Source of the DNA: Ruminococcaceae bacterium UBA3710 | GTDB lineage: Bacteria; Bacillota; Clostridia; Oscillospirales; Acutalibacteraceae | Assembly: GCA_002371985.1 (NCBI GenBank) | Contig: DFHZ01000027.1 | Location: 1 to 30,165, forward strand | Length of the DNA stretch: 30,165 nucleotides | Reading direction: 5' to 3' | Shown here: positions 8,435-14,484 of the stretch, piece after piece | Position numbering within the stretch: position 1 is the first letter of the stretch | How the letters are laid out: every line of letters begins with the position of its first letter | The notes under the pieces: generated by a model | Database searches by the model: none | Seen by the model: the letters and a program-made list of their open reading frames with translations, nothing else | What the model was told of the DNA's origin: nothing | Made by a program: the position numbers and the translations under genes

Positions 8435-8711
8435 GTGAACTTTCGCCTCCTTAATTAGTTGGCGGGCAAAACTTACACCGTGCCGTGTATTTCTTTTCGG
8501 CACAATATAAAACCGGCATTGCTGGGGTTTCAGACAATTCCGGACGACGGCTCGCACCGTCGCAGCACACAAATTCGCAAGTATCCTTGTGTGCCATTCC
8601 ATGTTTTTTCGCCCGGTTTAAAATCGGACATACTCCGCGGAAATTTCCCGACTTAAAGTCGGCCACCTCCCGCATCAACGCATGTATTCACGCCATAATT
8701 TCACAGCGTAC
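8435..8711 (-). promoter_or_regulatory. Structured 5' leader of the S10 operon
   Basis: About 277 nt separate the predicted transcription start from the rpsJ ATG. In the minus-strand RNA these perfect stems can form: 8648-8653/8657-8662 (3-nt loop); 8565-8572/8587-8594 (GCACACAA/TTGTGTGC, 14-nt loop); 8545-8550/8557-8562 (CGACGG/CCGTCG, 6-nt loop); and 8480-8485/8498-8503 (GTGCCG/CGGCAC, 12-nt loop). A 7-bp helix, 8510-8516 with 8613-8619 (AAACCGG/CCGGTTT), would close the second and third stems into a multibranch domain. The region looks richer in G+C than the flanking intergenic DNA. It may be a regulatory leader; no known RNA family is recognised by eye. Confidence 0.6.
8451..8597 (-). CDS. 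Possible Cys-rich leader ORF upstream of rpsJ
   Basis: A 48-codon reading frame, [20 protein letters not shown] followed by [20 protein letters not shown] and CKFCPPTN, lies inside the S10 leader. It has six cysteines (7, 11, 12, 32, 41, 44) in a C-x3-CC ... C-x8-C-x2-C pattern that could bind a metal. The frame is open further up to an ATG at 8675. Its TAA stop directly abuts the rpsJ ribosome binding site, which would suit coupling. No convincing Shine-Dalgarno precedes either start, and the same bases form several perfect RNA stems, so it may be non-coding. I do not recognise a family. Confidence 0.3.
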   Translation of the reverse strand: MAHKDTCEFVCCDGASRRPELSETPAMPVLYCAEKKYTARCKFCPPTN

Positions 8712-8717
8712 TTGAGT

Positions 8718-8746
8718 ATATTATCACAGTTTAACAATAAATGCAA
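8718..8746 (-). promoter_or_regulatory. S10 operon promoter with UP-like region
   Basis: On the minus strand, -35 TTGCAT (8741-8746) and -10 TAATAT (8718-8723) are separated by 17 nt, with an extended -10 TG one base upstream of the hexamer. Upstream of the -35 (about 8747-8785) are phased A/T runs of 5 to 7 bases resembling an UP element, as expected for a strong ribosomal promoter. Predicted transcription start is near 8711. Confidence 0.75.
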
Positions 8747-8829
8747 GCATTTTTTTACATTTTTTCAAAAATTTTTTCATAGTCTTTTCGGGTTACACTA
8801 CATATATAATAGGTAGACCATTAAAAATA

Positions 8830-8857
8830 TTGACAAATTATTTTTTTGGTGTATAAT
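8830..8857 (+). promoter_or_regulatory. Promoter of the asnS T-box transcript
   Basis: Consensus -35 TTGACA (8830-8835) and consensus -10 TATAAT (8852-8857) with a 16-nt spacer. Transcription would start around 8864, just upstream of the T-box stem I. The promoter is divergent from the S10 operon promoter, about 84 bp away. Confidence 0.85.
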
Positions 8858-8863
8858 ATTCAT

Positions 8864-9150
8864 ATACTTGTAAAGGCTTTGAGAAAGAAAAGTACCGATT
8901 AAAACGAACTTCAGTGAGTTGCGGATAGTGTGAACGCGACAGTAACGCTTTTCGGGAAGAACACTTTTTAGCTGCAATCTGAAAAAGTTTTGCTTTAGTA
9001 GGTGCGCCGGAGTGTCGATGCGTTAAAATCGATAACAGTAATTTTGCTGTGAGTTGACCGCTTTTGCGGTAAATCGGGTGGCACCGCGGATATTAAATTA
9101 AGCGCCTATTCGTCCTGATAAAAGGAACGAATAGGCGTTATTTTTATTTA
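8864..9150 (+). promoter_or_regulatory. T-box riboswitch leader, asparagine specifier
   Basis: Leader that senses uncharged tRNA-Asn and prevents termination when charging is low. Stem I is based on AAAAGT/ACTTTT (8888-8893/8963-8968) with CCGA/TCGG (8895-8898/8952-8955) above it. The 3' side of the specifier loop ends in AAC (8960-8962) followed by A, an Asn codon. An upper helix, GTTGCG/CGCGAC (8918-8923/8935-8940), carries the GTGTGAA-type loop. The T-box sequence GGGTGGCACCGCGG is at 9076-9089. Its TGGC bulge (9079-9082) can pair with a GCCA tRNA 3' end, matching the G discriminator of tRNA-Asn. The adjacent genes, asnS and asnA, agree with this specificity. Confidence 0.95.
9103..9150 (+). 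terminator. T-box-controlled intrinsic terminator
   Basis: An 11-bp stem CGCCTATTCGT/ACGAATAGGCG (9103-9113/9127-9137), extended by CC/GG across a bulged A, is followed by a T-rich run (TTATTTTTATTT). It forms when the T-box antiterminator does not, stopping transcription before asnS. Confidence 0.95.
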
Positions 9151-9163
9151 GGAGTGTAGAAAA

Positions 9164-10540
9164 ATGAAACACATTGACATTTACGAAATTTTAACTAACA
9201 GGGACTTAATATCCACCGAAGTTACCGTTTGCGGTTGGGTAAGAACATCAAGAGATTCTAAAAATATGGCATTTTTGGAGATTAATGACGGTACCACTCT
9301 TAAACATTTGCAAATTGTTATTGATAAAGAAAAAATGACCGATATTTCGGAGTTTATGAAACTCGGAACATCCTTAAAAATCGTGGGCGAGGTCGTTGCG
9401 TCGGTAGTTGCAAAAGACAGCGTTGAGATAAACGCAAAGTCTATTGAAGTCTTAGGCGTTTGTCCGCCCGAATATCCGCTTCAGAAAAAGAGACATACCC
9501 TCGAATATCTGCGTACAATTCCGGCACTAAGGGTAAGAACAAATACCTTTAATGCAGTTTTGAGGGTAAGAAGTATTGTATCCGCATCAATTCACGAATT
9601 TTTCCAAGACAGACACTACACATATATTCATACACCGCTCATTACCGCTTCTGACTGCGAAGGTGCCGGAGAAATGTTCAGGGTTACAACCGTAGGTATT
9701 GAGGACGGTTTCAAAACTCAGGAAGAGGCTGATGCCGCCGACTTTTTCGGTCGCAGGGCCGCCCTTTCGGTATCGGGACAGTTAGAGGGCGAGGTTGCCG
9801 CTATGGCTCTTGGAAAAATCTACACCTTCGGTCCTTCTTTCAGAGCAGAAAAGAGCAATACTCCTCGCCATGTAGCAGAGTTTTGGCATGTTGAGCCCGA
9901 AGTGGCATTTGCAGAACTTCCCGACATAATAGAAATTGCCGAAGATTTAATTAAACATATCATAAATACGGTTCTTAAAAAATGTCCCGAAGAATTAAAG
10001 TTTTTTGATGCACATTTTGAAAAAGGACTTATTGAAAAATTAACAAATGTTGCAAATAACGATTTTGCTGTTATGACCTACACCGAAGCTATAGAAAAAT
10101 TAAAGGCTTGCGGAGAGAATTTTAAATATCCGGTAGAGTGGGGTTGCGACCTTATGACCGAACACGAGCGTTATATTTCCGAAGTTATCTGCAAAAAACC
10201 CGTTTTCTTAACCGATTATCCGAAAGAAATCAAATCTTTTTATATGAAGCAAAATGCAGACGGAAAAACTGTTGCCGCAACCGACCTTTTGGTGCCCGGC
10301 GTCGGTGAGATTATCGGTTGCAGTGAGCGAGAAGCCGACCTTGATAAACTTCTTGAAGCAATGAAGATAAGAGGTATGAATTTATCGGAATATGAAGATT
10401 ATATTTCTCTTCGCCGATTTGGTTCTGTTCCTCACAGCGGTTTCGGTTTGGGACTTGAAAGAATAATTATGTATGTAACAGGCATACAAAATATCCGTGA
10501 TGTTATTCTTTATCCGAGAACCGTTGGAAGCATTTCTTGA
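9164..10540 (+). CDS. asnS: Asparaginyl-tRNA synthetase
   Basis: Charges tRNA-Asn with asparagine using ATP. The 458 residues match the usual 430-466. An N-terminal OB-fold anticodon-binding domain (about 1-105, with VTVCGWVRTSRDSKNMAFLEINDGT) precedes a class II catalytic domain. Motif 2 is at F226-R227-A228-E229, followed by TPRHVAEFWHVEPE, and the asparaginyl-type His/Glu residues set it apart from AspRS. Motif 3, GFGLGLERI, is at about 426-434, and the YPRTVGS terminus is typical. AGGAG precedes the ATG, which lies 14 nt after the T-box terminator. Confidence 0.98.
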   Translation: MKHIDIYEILTNRDLISTEVTVCGWVRTSRDSKNMAFLEINDGTTLKHLQIVIDKEKMTDISEFMKLGTSLKIVGEVVASVVAKDSVEINAKSIEVLGVCPPEYPLQKKRHTLEYLRTIPALRVRTNTFNAVLRVRSIVSASIHEFFQDRHYTYIHTPLITASDCEGAGEMFRVTTVGIEDGFKTQEEADAADFFGRRAALSVSGQLEGEVAAMALGKIYTFGPSFRAEKSNTPRHVAEFWHVEPEVAFAELPDIIEIAEDLIKHIINTVLKKCPEELKFFDAHFEKGLIEKLTNVANNDFAVMTYTEAIEKLKACGENFKYPVEWGCDLMTEHERYISEVICKKPVFLTDYPKEIKSFYMKQNADGKTVAATDLLVPGVGEIIGCSEREADLDKLLEAMKIRGMNLSEYEDYISLRRFGSVPHSGFGLGLERIIMYVTGIQNIRDVILYPRTVGSIS

Positions 10541-10565
10541 TAAAACTTTTATTTGGAGGTAAGTT

Positions 10566-11555
10566 ATGTTTAAATATTCACCTGTACTTGACATTTTAGA
10601 AACTCAAAAAGCAATTCGTGCTTTAAGACATCGTTTTGAAGAATATCTCTGCGATGCGTTAAATCTTACAAGAGCCTCTGCTCCTCTGTTTGTTAAAAAA
10701 GGCAGCGGACTAAACGACGACCTTAACGGTGTTGAGCGTCCTGTGGCATTTGATATTCTTGAAACGGGCGAAGATGTTGAGGTTGTTCATTCTCTCGCAA
10801 AATGGAAAAGAATGGCACTCGGAAAGTACGGCTTTCCCGTTCATACCGGTCTTTACACCGAAATGAACGCAATAAGGCGAGATGAGATATGCGATGCTAT
10901 TCATTCGCTTTATGTTGACCAATGGGACTGGGAAAAGGTTATCTTAAAGGAAGACAGAAATGTAGATTATCTTAAAGAAACCGTCAGAAGAATATATGCG
11001 GCAGTTGTTGCAACAGCCGACTATATCGAAAGAATTTATCCCGACCTTAAAAACTATTTGCCGAGAAAAATTCAGTTCATAACTACATACGAACTTGAAG
11101 ACAAATATCCCGATTTGACACCGAAACAAAGAGAAGATGCTATTGCCAAGGAATACGGTGCAGTCTTTCTTATGCAAATCGGCGGAAGACTTAAAAACGG
11201 ACAAAAACACGATGGCAGAGCCCCCGATTACGATGACTGGACCTTAAACGGAGACATAATTGTATATAACAAAATTACAGAAAAGGCTTTTGAAATATCA
11301 TCAATGGGCATTCGTGTTGATAAAGACTCTCTTGTTCGCCAATTAAAAGCAGAGGTCAAAGAAGAAAGGCTTGAACTTCCATTCCATAAAGCACTTATGA
11401 ATGACGAACTTCCTTTGTCAATAGGCGGAGGTATCGGCCAGTCAAGATTATGTATGCTACTGCTTCAAAAAGCACATATCGGCGAAGTGCATTCTTCAGT
11501 TTGGCCGCAAAGTCAGATTGATTACTGCAAAGAAATAGGTGCTGTTTTACTCTGA
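10566..11555 (+). CDS. asnA: Aspartate--ammonia ligase (asparagine synthetase A)
   Basis: Makes asparagine from aspartate, ammonia and ATP, releasing AMP and PPi. The 329-residue protein is full length for this class II synthetase-like family, with FVKKGSGLNDDLNGVERPVAFDI near the N-terminus, GLYTEMNAIRRDE in the middle and LSIGGGIGQSRLCMLLLQKAHIGEVHSSVWP at the end. GGAGG precedes the ATG. It follows asnS by 25 nt in the same T-box transcript, so both supply and use of asparagine rise when tRNA-Asn is uncharged. Confidence 0.98.
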   Translation: MFKYSPVLDILETQKAIRALRHRFEEYLCDALNLTRASAPLFVKKGSGLNDDLNGVERPVAFDILETGEDVEVVHSLAKWKRMALGKYGFPVHTGLYTEMNAIRRDEICDAIHSLYVDQWDWEKVILKEDRNVDYLKETVRRIYAAVVATADYIERIYPDLKNYLPRKIQFITTYELEDKYPDLTPKQREDAIAKEYGAVFLMQIGGRLKNGQKHDGRAPDYDDWTLNGDIIVYNKITEKAFEISSMGIRVDKDSLVRQLKAEVKEERLELPFHKALMNDELPLSIGGGIGQSRLCMLLLQKAHIGEVHSSVWPQSQIDYCKEIGAVLL

Positions 11556-11581
11556 TACAAAAATTTAACAGGAGAAAATTT

Positions 11582-12445
11582 ATGAAACTAATCGAAAACC
11601 AGACATACGATGTTGAACGAGCCCTATACAATTTATGCGATACGCAGGTTAAAAACTGTATTTTTGCAGGACCGGCAGACGGCGAATCGGTCTTAAAAGA
11701 AACGAGAGATATTTTAGTTGATAGTTGTTCGTTTTCATTAAGATACCCTGTTTGGCATGCCAAAAATTACAGCATTAAAAACTCAAAAATGGACGATAAA
11801 ACAAGGGCGGCAATTTGGTACTGTGATGACGGCGTTATTGAAAATTCTTCGCTTTACGGTGTTAAAGCCGTCAGAGAATGCAACAGAACCGAAATAAGAA
11901 ATTGCGATATAGTATCGCCGGAATTTGGTTGGAAAACAAATCAGACTAAAATAGAAAACAGTTCTCTTGTATCGGAATATGTTTTCTTTGATTCAAATGA
12001 TATTACCGTAAAAGGGCTTGACTTCAAAGGCAAATACTCTTTTCAGTATACAAATAATGTAGTTATAGAAAATTCTAATCTTGATACAAAAGATGCCTTT
12101 TGGCACTCGAAAAATGTAACGGTTAAAAATTCTGTGGTAAAGGGAGAATACCTTGCTTGGTTTTCCGACGGACTGACACTTATAAACTGCAAAATAATCG
12201 GCACTCAACCTCTTTGTTACTGCAAAAATCTTACGCTTATTGACTGCGAAATGACCGATTGCGACCTATCTTTTGAGTATTCTGATGTTTCGGCAACCGT
12301 AAAAGGTCATATTGATTCGGTTAAGAATCCGCATTCCGGAAAAATTGTTGCAGATACAATCGGAGAGATTATTCTTGAAGACTCTATTATGGAAAGCAAA
12401 GCAGAAATTTTAACCCGTCAATCAGAAAAAAGCGACTCAAATTAA
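11582..12445 (+). CDS. DUF3737 family protein, predicted right-handed beta-helix
   Basis: A 287-residue protein recognised as DUF3737-like, function unknown. From about residue 20 to 250 it shows a repeat of roughly 20 residues built on I/V-x-N-S/C-x-hydrophobic turns (VKNCIF, IKNSKM, IENSSL, IRNCDI, IENSSL, IENSNL, VKNSVV, LINCKI, LIDCEM). This is the pattern of a right-handed parallel beta-helix with an Asn ladder. There is no signal peptide or membrane segment. It starts 26 nt after asnA behind AGGAG with no terminator between, so it should share the asparagine T-box. A carbohydrate-related role is possible but unproven. Confidence 0.85.
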   Translation: MKLIENQTYDVERALYNLCDTQVKNCIFAGPADGESVLKETRDILVDSCSFSLRYPVWHAKNYSIKNSKMDDKTRAAIWYCDDGVIENSSLYGVKAVRECNRTEIRNCDIVSPEFGWKTNQTKIENSSLVSEYVFFDSNDITVKGLDFKGKYSFQYTNNVVIENSNLDTKDAFWHSKNVTVKNSVVKGEYLAWFSDGLTLINCKIIGTQPLCYCKNLTLIDCEMTDCDLSFEYSDVSATVKGHIDSVKNPHSGKIVADTIGEIILEDSIMESKAEILTRQSEKSDSN

Positions 12446-12452
12446 GGGGATA

Positions 12453-12466
12453 AAGCGAGTTCGCTT
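12453..12466 (+). other. Small intergenic hairpin before the glycosyltransferase gene
   Basis: AAGCGA/TCGCTT around a 2-nt centre lies in the 44-nt gap between the DUF3737 gene and the glycosyltransferase gene, flanked by two copies of GGGGATAAA (about 12447 and 12479). The second copy supplies the ribosome binding site. No T-tract. Minor feature of unknown role. Confidence 0.4.
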
Positions 12467-12489
12467 AAAATATCAAAGGGGATAAATCA

Positions 12490-13632
12490 ATGATAATTTG
12501 TGTGGTATGCGATGTTCTCGGGGAAGCAAATAACGGAACATCCATTGCGGCAATGAATCTTATAAACAGTTTACGGGAAAAGGGACACACCGTCCGCGTT
12601 GTATGTCCGGACAGCGAACATAAAGGTAAACCCGATTACTATATTGTTCCATCCCTCGGGTTAGGACCTCTTAAAAAATATGTTCAGAAAAACGGTGTTG
12701 TTATAGCAAAACCGTCTAAGCGTATTCTGAAAGAAGCATTTGACGGTGCCGACCATATACATATTATGATGCCTTTTATGTTGGGATGTGCGGCTGTTAA
12801 AATGGCGAAGAAACAGGGACTTTCCGTTACTGCGGGATTTCACTGTCAGGCAGAAAATTTCACAAGCCATATTTTTATGAAGAATAACAAATTGGCAAAT
12901 TATTTGACCTACAAGGTTTTTTATCATTTTTGTTATAAAAATGTTGATGCCGTTCATTATCCGTCGCAATTTATACACGATGTGTTTGAACATTACGGCG
13001 GAAAAACAAACGGCTGGGTAATTTCAAACGGGGTCAATAAGCAGTTCAGACCTTTAAATATCGACCGCCAGAAAGAATTTACCGGCAAAAAAGTAGTTTT
13101 ATTTACAGGTCGATACAGTAAAGAAAAATCTCATACCGTTCTTATCGATGCCGCTAAAAAGAGCAAGTATGCAGATAATATTATGCTTATATTTGCAGGT
13201 GAGGGACCTTTAAAAGCAAAACTTATTAAACGCAGTAAAGGACTTGCCAATCCCCCGATTTTCAAATTTTTCTCACGGGAAGAATTAGTCCGCATAATCA
13301 ACAATGCCGACCTTTATGTTCACCCTGCCGAAATAGAAATTGAAGCCATAGCCTGCCTTGAAGCAATTTCTTGCGGACTTGTGCCTGTTATATCCGATTC
13401 GCCACGCAGTGCAACAAGGTATTTCGCCAAAGACGAAAAAAATCTGTTTCCTTGCAACGATTCGACCGAACTTGCTAACCGTATTGATTATTGGTTAGAC
13501 CATCCTAAGGAAAAAGAATTGCGTAGGCAAGAGTATCTTGACTATACTAAAAAGTTTGACTTTGACGAATGTATGAACAAAATGGAAGAAATGATTATAA
13601 AGACTAATGCTGACAAAAAAGCGGTGGGTTAA
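12490..13632 (+). CDS. GT4-type glycosyltransferase
   Basis: A 380-residue GT-B glycosyltransferase of the GT4-like group. The N-terminal domain begins MIICVVCDVLGEANNGTSIAAMNLINSLREKGHTVRVVCPD, with the usual acceptor-side loop. The C-terminal domain has the KKVVLFTGRYSKEKSHTVLIDA strand-turn, IFAGEGPLKAKL, and the donor-binding HPAEIEIEAIACLEAISCGLVPVISD region with an E-x7-E-like arrangement. No membrane helix is evident. The ribosome binding site is AAAGGGG. The next gene, 2 nt away, is a PlsC-like acyltransferase, which suggests a glycolipid product such as a glycosyl-diacylglycerol. Substrate unproven. Confidence 0.85.
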   Translation: MIICVVCDVLGEANNGTSIAAMNLINSLREKGHTVRVVCPDSEHKGKPDYYIVPSLGLGPLKKYVQKNGVVIAKPSKRILKEAFDGADHIHIMMPFMLGCAAVKMAKKQGLSVTAGFHCQAENFTSHIFMKNNKLANYLTYKVFYHFCYKNVDAVHYPSQFIHDVFEHYGGKTNGWVISNGVNKQFRPLNIDRQKEFTGKKVVLFTGRYSKEKSHTVLIDAAKKSKYADNIMLIFAGEGPLKAKLIKRSKGLANPPIFKFFSREELVRIINNADLYVHPAEIEIEAIACLEAISCGLVPVISDSPRSATRYFAKDEKNLFPCNDSTELANRIDYWLDHPKEKELRRQEYLDYTKKFDFDECMNKMEEMIIKTNADKKAVG

Positions 13633-13634
13633 CT

Positions 13635-14426
13635 ATGGCAAAAAAGATTATTTATTACGACGATACCAAAAATGACGATTTTGCCGACAACGGACTTAAA
13701 GCCAAGACCGTTCCGCCCGATTTTCCGTTTGCTATACATAATCCGGTTTGGGCAGTTTTAGAATTTATACTTTACAGACTTATTGCAACACCGTTAGTTT
13801 GGCTAATCGGAAAAGTCGGCTTTGGGCTTAAAATAAAAGACCGCAAAAATCTTCGCAGTCTTAAAGGTACGGGATATTTTCTTTACGGCAACCATACGCA
13901 AAGTATGATGGACGCTTATACTCCTTCGTTACTTGCTTTTCCAAAGCATATTCATATAATAACAGGTCCCGAAGCAGTTTCGGTGCCCGTTCTCAGAAGT
14001 GCGGTGCAAATTCTCGGCGGAATTCCGCTGCCGGGCACCGTAAGCGGTTACCGTTCTTTTTTAGATGCACTTCACTTACGAATAAAACAAAACCGAGCCA
14101 TTGCGATTTATCCGGAAGCACATATCTGGCCGTGGTATACGGGTATTCGTCCTTTTTCGGACGGCAGTTTTACATACCCCGTTCGTGAAAATGTACCTGT
14201 TATAGCGTATGTAACAACCTATCGTAAACGCAAGATTTTTAAAAATCTTTGGCCGTGCATAACAGTAAGAATTTCAAAGCCGTTTTATCCCGATACTACC
14301 CTATCCCCTCACGAAGCAAAGAAGAAACTCAGAGACCAAGTATATGAATTTATGTGCAAAACGGCAAACAATCCCGAAAACTACGCATACTATGAGTATA
14401 AATTCAAAGATAATGCTAAAATTTGA
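13635..14426 (+). CDS. Lysophospholipid acyltransferase family protein (PlsC-like)
   Basis: A 263-residue membrane-associated acyltransferase. A hydrophobic stretch at about 42-66 probably anchors it. Motif I reads N86-H87-T-Q-S-M-M-D93, with five residues between His and Asp instead of the usual four. Downstream are GGIPLPG and AIAIYPEAHIWPWYTGIRPF, where classic PlsC has an FPEG-type motif. These look like features of a divergent Firmicute subfamily rather than damage. It probably acylates a glycerol-lipid or related acceptor. It starts 2 nt after the glycosyltransferase stop and is the last gene before a strong terminator, supporting a shared lipid-related function. Confidence 0.85.
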   Translation: MAKKIIYYDDTKNDDFADNGLKAKTVPPDFPFAIHNPVWAVLEFILYRLIATPLVWLIGKVGFGLKIKDRKNLRSLKGTGYFLYGNHTQSMMDAYTPSLLAFPKHIHIITGPEAVSVPVLRSAVQILGGIPLPGTVSGYRSFLDALHLRIKQNRAIAIYPEAHIWPWYTGIRPFSDGSFTYPVRENVPVIAYVTTYRKRKIFKNLWPCITVRISKPFYPDTTLSPHEAKKKLRDQVYEFMCKTANNPENYAYYEYKFKDNAKI

Positions 14427-14481
14427 TAAGATATATAAAAACCCTCCGCTGAAAATAACAGCGGAGGGTTTTTATATCTTA
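14427..14481. terminator. Bidirectional terminator between the PlsC-like gene and pnp
   Basis: A long inverted repeat: TAAGATATATAAAAACCCTCCGCTG (14427-14451) against a 23-nt arm (14459-14481), perfect apart from a 2-nt insertion, with a core CCCTCCGCTG/CAGCGGAGGG and A/T tracts on both sides. It can terminate both convergent transcripts. Confidence 0.95.
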
Positions 14482-14484
14482 TAA

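Noticed and set aside
8435-8602. In-frame N-terminal extension of rpsJ to an ATG at 8602 (159 aa)
   Set aside because: The added residues do not resemble S10, whose N-terminus matches the ATG at 8434 with a good ribosome binding site. The region is better explained as leader.
8780-8812. Second plus-strand promoter with TATAAT at 8805-8810
   Set aside because: The matching -35 position reads AGTCTT. The TTGACA/TATAAT pair at 8830-8857 is far better.
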